This document shows positions 23,095 through 28,166 of a DNA stretch of 28,166 bases, piece by piece. Within the stretch, counting starts at the first letter, position 1, and every line of letters begins with the position of its first letter. The translations under genes and the position numbers were made by a program. The stretch covers positions 1-28,166 of the forward strand of contig CABQJX010000022.1 in the NCBI GenBank assembly GCA_902464595.1. Direction: 5' to 3'. Source of the stretch: an uncultured Lachnoclostridium sp. GTDB taxonomy: Bacteria > Bacillota > Clostridia > Lachnospirales > Lachnospiraceae. The notes under the pieces were generated by a model. It saw only the letters and a program-made list of their open reading frames with translations. It did not search any database and had not been told where the DNA came from.

Positions 23095-23106
23095 AATAGC
23101 TTAGGA

Positions 23107-23148
23107 CTGGCAGACTGGTTTGGTAAATATTGCCAATCAATATGCCAG
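23107..23148. repeat. nested inverted repeat upstream of the XRE regulator promoter
   Basis: Outer arms CTGGCA (23107-23112) and TGCCAG (23143-23148) are perfect. Inner arms TTGGTA (23120-23125) and TGCCAA (23131-23136) match at five of six positions. It lies directly upstream of the -35 element at 23152, a position fitting an activator or autoregulatory operator. Confidence 0.45.
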
Positions 23149-23151
23149 TGA

Positions 23152-23180
23152 TTGAGAAAAGAAAATATTAATGATATGAT
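23152..23180 (+). promoter_or_regulatory. promoter of the XRE-type regulator
   Basis: TTGAGA (23152-23157) and TATGAT (23175-23180) are 17 bases apart, each matching consensus at five of six positions. A second TTGACA at 23189-23194 has only a poor -10 (TTTAAG) 18 bases later. Confidence 0.65.
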
Positions 23181-23244
23181 TAAATAAATTGACATAAAAA
23201 AGTAAGAAAAGGTTTAAGACGAAAGAAAAGCAGACGGTGGGGAT

Positions 23245-24660
23245 ATGTCTAAGTTTTTAGAGGAACTAAATATAATCATTAAAAGGAAAAAGATCAGCAA
23301 GAATAAATTGGCGGTGAAAATAGATGTGGATCCGTCTTCCTTCTATCAAATGCTTGCGGGAAAGCGGTATTTGAATGAGCGGTTATTTGACCGGCTGCTC
23401 CCTATTTTAAATATATCTCCCGATGAGGAGACATACCTTCGTGAGTTGTATCAGATCATGCTGGTAGGGGAGGAAAATTACAATAAGTCAAAGTCGGTTA
23501 TTAAGTTCATTGAAAACCTCAATATGGATCATGATACCCACCTGATCCATTCATTTAAAATGCAGATGGATCACATGGACGAGATCGTTCATGGGCGGGA
23601 AAACGTAAACAGGGTTATATTTCAGATCATTCTGAATGCCTATGAGAAAAATGAAAGCCTGAAAATTTTATGCCAGCCGGAATGTGAAGTCCTCAGCTTT
23701 TTGTTAAATATCCTGCGGGACAATCCAAGGATGTCAGTGGAACAGATTATCTGTTTGGATAGTGAGCGCAGCGACAGCGGCATAAAGAATATCAGCGCTT
23801 TGGAAAAATTGACCCCCGGCTTAATGGGGGAAAGGGGATTTAACTATTCGATTTATTACTTCTATGACAGCATTTTCACACGATATGGAAGTACATCCCT
23901 GATGCCGTATCTGATTGTAAGTGATTCCATGGGGCTCATCTTTTCAACAGATTTGGAGGACGGTCTTTTCTTTGAAGACAAGGAAAAGGTAGAATTGTTT
24001 CGGAAACGATACAGTAAGATTAAAAATTATACATCTATTTTTACAACAAATGATGCCAGACTGAGGGACATCAAACAGACTTTAAAGAAGTTTGATTTTC
24101 AAAAAAACGAGGAAGAAACATGGTATGTGCTCTGTCCGATGATTCCACTTCCGTCCTACAGCTCGGATTTCTGGATTTCTCTGATAAAACCGGATGATGA
24201 AAAGCGGGAGGAATTGATCCAATTTCTGCAGCAGGATAATAAAAAAGCGGCCCTTGAAGATGAAAAACGGAAAAAATATGCATTTTTTACCAAAAAGGGA
24301 GTTCTGGATTTTTATGAAAATGGTCATATAATCGATGCCCTGTCTGAGCATTTTCTGCCAGTTCCTGTAAAAAAAAGGAAAGAGATTCTCCGGGAGATCC
24401 TGGAGGGAATTTCAGACAATCGGGTCGATGCCTTCTTATTAAAAGATGATGCGATGGCTCTGAGCCGGGATTTTTATATGATCGTCAGCAAAGAAGGCAT
24501 CAATTGTACGAGGAAAAAAAGGGATCATACCTCTTTGATGCTCACTTTTTTTGAGGATTCCATTTGCCGCACGATCTATGAGTTTATGGAAAATTTAAAA
24601 AAAAGCGATCTGGTGGAGAGCAGGGAAACCATGATCGGTTTTTTGGAAGGATTGCTGTAA
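23245..24660 (+). CDS. XRE-type DNA-binding protein with large unassigned C-terminal region
   Basis: This 471-residue protein has an N-terminal helix-turn-helix of the lambda-repressor type (about 1-65): LNIIIKRKKISKNKLAVKID and DPSSFYQMLAGKRYLNERLF. The remaining 400 residues are not a family I recognise. They are soluble, rich in charged residues, with no membrane segment, and may sense a ligand or another protein; GSTSLMPYLIVSDSMGLIFS is the most conserved-looking core. GGTGGGG precedes ATG 23245. It has its own promoter and an inverted repeat upstream. By position it could regulate the preceding ABC/rhodanese cluster or the following cell-wall and zinc-ribbon genes. The second is simpler because they are on the same strand with no terminator seen between. 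Confidence 0.8.
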   Translation: MSKFLEELNIIIKRKKISKNKLAVKIDVDPSSFYQMLAGKRYLNERLFDRLLPILNISPDEETYLRELYQIMLVGEENYNKSKSVIKFIENLNMDHDTHLIHSFKMQMDHMDEIVHGRENVNRVIFQIILNAYEKNESLKILCQPECEVLSFLLNILRDNPRMSVEQIICLDSERSDSGIKNISALEKLTPGLMGERGFNYSIYYFYDSIFTRYGSTSLMPYLIVSDSMGLIFSTDLEDGLFFEDKEKVELFRKRYSKIKNYTSIFTTNDARLRDIKQTLKKFDFQKNEEETWYVLCPMIPLPSYSSDFWISLIKPDDEKREELIQFLQQDNKKAALEDEKRKKYAFFTKKGVLDFYENGHIIDALSEHFLPVPVKKRKEILREILEGISDNRVDAFLLKDDAMALSRDFYMIVSKEGINCTRKKRDHTSLMLTFFEDSICRTIYEFMENLKKSDLVESRETMIGFLEGLL

Positions 24661-24679
24661 TGTTTGGAAAACTGTATAC

Positions 24680-24732
24680 AACCGTTCTTTTATTGTGATC
24701 CGGCCAACGGCCAAATGACTGGCAGAACGGTT
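24680..24732. repeat. 9-base perfect inverted repeat before the cell-wall-repeat gene
   Basis: AACCGTTCT (24680-24688) and AGAACGGTT (24724-24732) are exact complements, enclosing 35 bases that contain a small GGCC-AAC-GGCC hairpin. No T-run follows, so it is not a usual terminator. It may be a leader structure or paired operator half-sites. Confidence 0.5.
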
Positions 24733-24764
24733 CCAATTGATAAAAAGGAAAGAGGGACAAACGT

Positions 24765-25517
24765 ATGAGAAAATCAGGAATGGTAAAAAAATTGGCAATG
24801 ACAGCAACGGCAGCAGTGCTCACTTTATCTATGAGCATGATCACATTTGCCGGACAGTGGAGGCAGAACAGCAGCGGCTGGTGGTATGACAATGGAAACG
24901 GAACCTGGCCTGCAAGCTCCTGGCAGTGGATCGACGGGAACGGAGATGGGACGGCGGAGTGCTATTATTTTGACCAGAACGGTTACTGCCTGATGAACAC
25001 GACCGCTCCAGGGGGATACACAGTAAACGCATCCGGCGCATGGACAGTCAATGGGCAGGTTCAGATTAGGTATACCGGAGCAGCCAGCCAGGAGAACCAT
25101 GTTCCGGCAAGGGAACCGTTGATGCTGTATGACCAGGAACCGGTGGTTAGTGAATATTTTCAAAAATGGGATTCAGCAGTAACAAACAAGGAACATGAGA
25201 GGTGGGCAAAGGTGTATGCAACCAATAGTTCCAATACTGCTTATATAGAATTTTATGCAGGGGGAGAATATGAGTCCTTTAAGGCAAAGGTTGCCCCATG
25301 TGATTATAAATCGAGATGGGAGAAGGGAAATTCTGTCTATTTCCAGGTATTGGGTGATGAAGATGAGCTCCTTTTTGAAAAGGAGATCGATTACAGAACC
25401 AGCGCTTTTGACCTGGATGTAGATATCACAGGCCAGGACACGGTTACTATTTATACGATGGTAGGAGAGGGATATTGGAATCGTCCCGTGATGCTCAAGG
25501 AAGCAAAGTTTGAATAG
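24765..25517 (+). CDS. secreted cell-wall-binding-repeat protein with NPCBM-like domain
   Basis: This 250-residue exported protein has a signal peptide ending TFA, with cleavage after A29. Aromatic cell-wall-binding (choline-binding-like) repeats follow (about 30-100): GWWYDNGNGTWP, SSWQWIDGNGDGTAECYYFD, GYCLMN, GYTVNASGAWTVNG. The C-terminal half (about 140-250) is beta-rich, with FYAGGEYESFKAKVAPCD, VYFQVLGDEDELLFEKE and DVDITGQDTVTIYTMVGEG. This resembles the carbohydrate-binding NPCBM domain. No catalytic domain is present, so it is probably a surface binding protein. AGAGGG lies about 10 bases before ATG 24765. Confidence 0.82.
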   Translation: MRKSGMVKKLAMTATAAVLTLSMSMITFAGQWRQNSSGWWYDNGNGTWPASSWQWIDGNGDGTAECYYFDQNGYCLMNTTAPGGYTVNASGAWTVNGQVQIRYTGAASQENHVPAREPLMLYDQEPVVSEYFQKWDSAVTNKEHERWAKVYATNSSNTAYIEFYAGGEYESFKAKVAPCDYKSRWEKGNSVYFQVLGDEDELLFEKEIDYRTSAFDLDVDITGQDTVTIYTMVGEGYWNRPVMLKEAKFE

Positions 25518-25565
25518 AAAGCTCAGGCAATTTGGCCATAGGAAATACGATTTAAGGGGAACGAT

Positions 25566-26045
25566 ATGAGTCAGGAGATAAAACAAACAAAATGCTGTCC
25601 CAATTGCGGGGCGCAGCTGGAAAGCAGAGCCGCTTTCTGCGGAGGGTGCGGGTACAAATTCCCGGAAGAAGTAGAGAGAAAGCGCGAGGAAAATCAGATG
25701 GAAAAGAATAAGACAAGAATGTGGACCATAATGGGGGCGGCAGTGTGCGCCGCTGCTATTCTGTTCTGGATTTTTGGAGGCAGCCCGGAAAAGCAGATTT
25801 TGGGCTACTGGGAACCGAACAGCAAAGGGGCGGACGTCCTCTTTGAAGAAGACGGGGTCATAATGGTGGACGGGATGCCGGCAACCTATTACATTGATGA
25901 TGATAAGGGACTCCATATCAAGGCCTTTGGGTTGTTTTCAGCAGCCGACCTGGAGTGGGATCGTACATCGTTAAATGATAACGGCTGGTTTGTGGATGGA
26001 AATGTAATGAAGCTGGGTGAAGATTATTATTCCAAGAAAGAATAA
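25566..26045 (+). CDS. zinc-ribbon membrane protein with extracytoplasmic domain
   Basis: This 159-residue protein has an N-terminal zinc ribbon with C11-x2-C14 and C25-x2-C28 (CPNCGAQLESRAAFCGGCGY). A charged linker (30-51) and one transmembrane helix (about 52-72) follow, then a small C-terminal domain (about 75-159) beginning KQILGYWEPNSKGADVLFEEDG. That domain looks like the short beta-domain found in many Firmicute zinc-ribbon proteins. AAGGGGA precedes ATG 25566. The N-terminal half is clearly related to the next gene pair (26144 and 26302). Confidence 0.82.
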   Translation: MSQEIKQTKCCPNCGAQLESRAAFCGGCGYKFPEEVERKREENQMEKNKTRMWTIMGAAVCAAAILFWIFGGSPEKQILGYWEPNSKGADVLFEEDGVIMVDGMPATYYIDDDKGLHIKAFGLFSAADLEWDRTSLNDNGWFVDGNVMKLGEDYYSKKE

Positions 26046-26143
26046 ATGTTATCCGCCTGTTATGTAAAGCCAGATTTCATATTAAGACAGGGAGTTGTGG
26101 ATGATCGGTCGTCCATGACTCTTTGTTGTATGGAGGGAAAGAA

Positions 26144-26305
26144 ATGAATCAGATAAAATACTGCCCGAACTGCGGGGCACATGTGGGAGAAAGAGCTGTT
26201 TTTTGCGGGAACTGCGGCTATAAAATCCAAGAGGAAACAGTGCCAGCGGAGAAAAGAGAAGAGAAAAGAATCGAAGAAAAAATAAGGTGTCAAAGGAAGC
26301 AATGA
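26144..26305 (+). CDS. short zinc-ribbon ORF, possibly the 5' part of a split gene
   Basis: This 53-residue ORF is a zinc ribbon (YCPNCGAHVGERAVFCGNCGY, cysteines spaced as in the 25566 protein) plus a charged Glu/Lys/Arg linker. It then stops without a membrane segment. GGAGG lies 7 bases before ATG 26144; an earlier ATG at 26123 lacks a site. The stop overlaps the start of the next ORF by ATGA. In the neighbouring paralogue, zinc ribbon, linker and helix form one chain. Here the helix begins the next ORF in the -1 frame. A run of six A (26277-26282) lies in the zone where both frames are open. It could be a true coupled pair, a frameshifted gene, or a slippage site. Confidence 0.65.
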   Translation: MNQIKYCPNCGAHVGERAVFCGNCGYKIQEETVPAEKREEKRIEEKIRCQRKQ

Positions 26306-27714
26306 AGGCGGCGGCAGTAGTTTTGGCGCTCGCCCTTGCTGCGGGGGGAATTGCGAAACTGAAAGTCGCTGGATATTTAGGGTGGATTTCCGAAGAACAG
26401 GAAATTTCCAAACTGTATTATGTGAAGGACGGCACCGTTTATGGGAAAAGTTTGGGAGACTTAGACGGGGAACCCATGAGGTTTGGGACGGATAGGAATA
26501 TGAGGCGGTTATTTGATATGGCTGATATATGGAAGGACTATGCCCGTCCAGAATATTATCTATTTTTATTCTGTCCAGATTTGATGGATCCAAGGGGAGA
26601 AGGACAGTTTTTGATTGATGATATTCAGGAAAATCTTACATACAGTCTTTTTTTTAAGAAAAAGGGAGAGGAGCCAATACAGATTGATACCGGTATAGAG
26701 GTTCACCAGGTGGCAAAAAATGGAAGCATTGTATACAAAAAGAACGGGAATCTTTACATCAACGATCTGGAAAGAAAGCAGAAATTGGCTTCAGACATCA
26801 GTGAATTTTATCTTAACAGTGAAAAGGATAAACTTTTATGGACAGAGAGGACAGACAGAGAGGGAATTGAGGACTGTTATGTGCAGGATATGAACACAGG
26901 CGATAAAGAGCAGGTCATTGAGGAAGGGAATTTAATCGATTTTACAAAGGATTTTTCAAAAATATGCGGCCAGGACAGCGAAGGAAGTTTTATCATAAGA
27001 GACCAGGAGGAGCGGGAAGAAATAGAGTCAACCATAGGCGACTTAGAATCAGAGATTTTTATCAGCTGCGAAGCGTATGATGAGAAGGATGGAACAAAGC
27101 GGGTTTCTGTATATAAAAGGGGGAATAGGGAAGCCTGGTTTAAAATTCCAGCAGGCCGGGATGAATCCATCGTAAATTGTAAATACAGCAAGGAGAATGA
27201 GAAAATGTATTTTGAATTTTACGATGAAATTTCCGGTAATGGGCGTTTGATGTCCGCAGACTGTAATGCGTTTACCTTATATGATGAGAAATCAAGGGAA
27301 TATGTTGACCAGGTGTTTACTGAAATTTCTGATGGTGCAGGGGGATACCAGTTTATTTTTGACGAAGAAGAGGATTGCGATGACCTTTATTATGCAGAGC
27401 AGGACGGTGAAAAGCAGCGGATATTCTTCAATGATAACGAGCTCCTTTCTGGAAATTATTTTGCCTTCCATCCCCCTAAGGATGAGTATATGTGGATAGA
27501 GGAAGACAATGGAGATTTATATAGGATAAAAGAGGAAGATGCAAAGATTGTTTTCAGCGGCAGCAAGCGCTGCCAGCCTCTGGTAGGTGGAAGGGCGCTG
27601 GCTCTTGAAAATTATGATAGGGAAACATTCCGCGGAGATTTGGTCTACTATGACGGGAGAGAATCCCATCTCATAGAGACGGACGTGGAGGAGTTTTTAT
27701 ATTGGGAACAATAA
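26302..27714 (+). CDS. membrane-anchored beta-propeller-like protein, partner of the zinc-ribbon ORF
   Basis: This protein of about 470 residues has an N-terminal transmembrane helix (MKAAAVVLALALAAGGIAKL) and a long extracytoplasmic region. Repeated short beta motifs such as KLYYVKDGTVY, IVYKKNGNLYINDL, DDLYYAEQDG and EYMWIEEDNGDLYRI suggest a TolB/WD-like propeller. I know no precise family. I take ATG 26302 as start because AAAGGA lies a few bases upstream and it overlaps the preceding stop (ATGA). The frame also contains GTG 26287 and is open back to 26224. The function is unknown; the layout suggests a sensor or scaffold at the cell surface tethered to an internal zinc ribbon. Confidence 0.7.
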   Translation: MKAAAVVLALALAAGGIAKLKVAGYLGWISEEQEISKLYYVKDGTVYGKSLGDLDGEPMRFGTDRNMRRLFDMADIWKDYARPEYYLFLFCPDLMDPRGEGQFLIDDIQENLTYSLFFKKKGEEPIQIDTGIEVHQVAKNGSIVYKKNGNLYINDLERKQKLASDISEFYLNSEKDKLLWTERTDREGIEDCYVQDMNTGDKEQVIEEGNLIDFTKDFSKICGQDSEGSFIIRDQEEREEIESTIGDLESEIFISCEAYDEKDGTKRVSVYKRGNREAWFKIPAGRDESIVNCKYSKENEKMYFEFYDEISGNGRLMSADCNAFTLYDEKSREYVDQVFTEISDGAGGYQFIFDEEEDCDDLYYAEQDGEKQRIFFNDNELLSGNYFAFHPPKDEYMWIEEDNGDLYRIKEEDAKIVFSGSKRCQPLVGGRALALENYDRETFRGDLVYYDGRESHLIETDVEEFLYWEQ

Positions 27715-27783
27715 TGAAGATCCGATCTTAAAATAATATCTTCCATGTATCAGCTGCATAATGCGGAAGAAAATATGGCCCAT

Positions 27784-27848
27784 AAAAAGACAGTCCCGTA
27801 AAAATCGAAGGCCGCAAAAGCCCGGATTTTACGGGATTGTCTCTTTTT
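27784..27848. terminator. bidirectional terminator between the propeller gene and yedF
   Basis: GACAGTCCCGTAAAA (27789-27803) pairs with TTTTACGGGATTGTC (27827-27841), with one G-T wobble. It is flanked by AAAAA on the left and TCTTTTT on the right. The symmetry suits the two convergent genes it separates. Confidence 0.9.
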
Positions 27849-27852
27849 ATTC

Positions 27853-28166
27853 TTATGGCCGAACCAGGCAGGAAGCCTTTGTCATGCGCTCTACGATCTC
27901 ATACATATTGGTTACGGAACCAACGCGGAGCTTCTCTCCAAGGCCATAGAAGTTTAAGCAAGTGCCGCAGGTGAGGATCTCCACGCCCTGTGCCTCAAGG
28001 CCTTTGAGATCTTCCAGATTGTCGGAACCTTCACAGGATAAGTAGGCTCCGCTGTTGTATAAGAGAACCGCCTCTGGAAGGTGATCCTGCTGGGTCAATG
28101 CAAATACAAAGCCTTTCATCAGTGCTTTTCCAAGCTCCGGGTCTCCCTGGCCCATGAGGTTGGAGG
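27853..28166 (-). CDS. yedF: YedF selenium-metabolism sulfurtransferase-like protein, partial
   Basis: Only the C-terminal part is inside the window; the frame is open to the right edge, and the Met at 28155 is internal rather than the true start. The visible region is the DsrE-like half of YedF: GQGDPELGKALMKGFVFAL, LYNSGAYLSCEGSDNLEDL, GVEILTCGTCLNFYGL and VGSVTNMYEIVERM. The CGTC motif is the family hallmark. The missing N-terminal half would be a TusA-like domain. YedF is found in genomes that use selenium, often beside selD. Its exact role is not settled. It converges on the zinc-ribbon/propeller genes and belongs to an operon that continues beyond the window. Confidence 0.92.
   Translation of the reverse strand, partial: SNLMGQGDPELGKALMKGFVFALTQQDHLPEAVLLYNSGAYLSCEGSDNLEDLKGLEAQGVEILTCGTCLNFYGLGEKLRVGSVTNMYEIVERMTKASCLVRP

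Noticed and set aside
1..28166. CRISPR array, insertion sequence, phage genes or rRNA
   Set aside because: No regularly spaced repeats, transposase or integrase motifs, phage structural genes or rRNA-like sequence were seen.

Overview
The window looks like a chromosomal segment of a gut-type Firmicute, most likely family Lachnospiraceae. This is an inference from several signs: strong GGAGG-type ribosome binding sites, an ftsEX / coiled-coil M23 hydrolase / S41 protease block, a CdaR-type regulator beside an orphan sugar-ABC ATPase, choline-binding-like cell-wall repeats, and a selenium-trait YedF protein. Genus and species cannot be read from the sequence alone. Nearly all genes lie on the + strand. 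The exceptions are a small membrane protein near the left end and the truncated yedF at the right end.

Layout. (1) 1-1950: two identical tRNA-Gln(CTG) genes, each with a near-identical promoter, bracket two divergent membrane-protein genes. (2) 2056-4571: acyl-ACP thioesterase and a CvfB-like S1 protein overlapping by ATGA, then a YitT-family membrane protein. (3) 4888-7281: a UgpC/MsmK-type sugar ABC ATPase with no permease nearby, followed by a PucR/CdaR-type regulator. (4) 7339-11639: ftsE, ftsX, a secreted coiled-coil M23 hydrolase and an S41 carboxy-terminal protease, a cell-division and wall-remodelling block. (5) 11852-23094: a long same-strand cluster that looks like one operon, described below. 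(6) 23152-27714: an XRE-type regulator with a large unassigned C-terminal region, a secreted cell-wall-repeat/NPCBM-like protein, and two related zinc-ribbon membrane genes, the second split into two overlapping frames. (7) 27853-28166: the C-terminal half of yedF on the minus strand, cut by the window edge.

The most interesting region is cluster 5. It has a good promoter at its left end, a good terminator at its right end, and no convincing terminator between. In order it encodes a TVP38/TMEM64 membrane protein, a ferredoxin/CCG-domain Fe-S protein, a fusion of the two glycosyltransferase-like families named rSAM/selenodomain-associated transferase 1 and 2, an APH-fold phosphotransferase with an altered catalytic loop, a second TVP38/TMEM64 protein, a surface lipoprotein with two rhodanese domains, an ABC importer resembling E. 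coli YnjBCD (lipoprotein, two permeases, ATPase), and a variant nucleoside hydrolase. From memory, E. coli has a comparable uncharacterised run (ydjXYZ-ynjABCDEF) with two TVP38 proteins, an Fe-S protein, an ABC importer and a rhodanese. With a selenium-trait gene (yedF) 5 kb away, I infer uptake and handling of a sulfur- or selenium-containing small molecule, perhaps a conjugate. The substrate is unknown.

Limits: no database search or folding program was run. Family calls come from motif and architecture recognition, and promoters and terminators from reading the sequence by eye.
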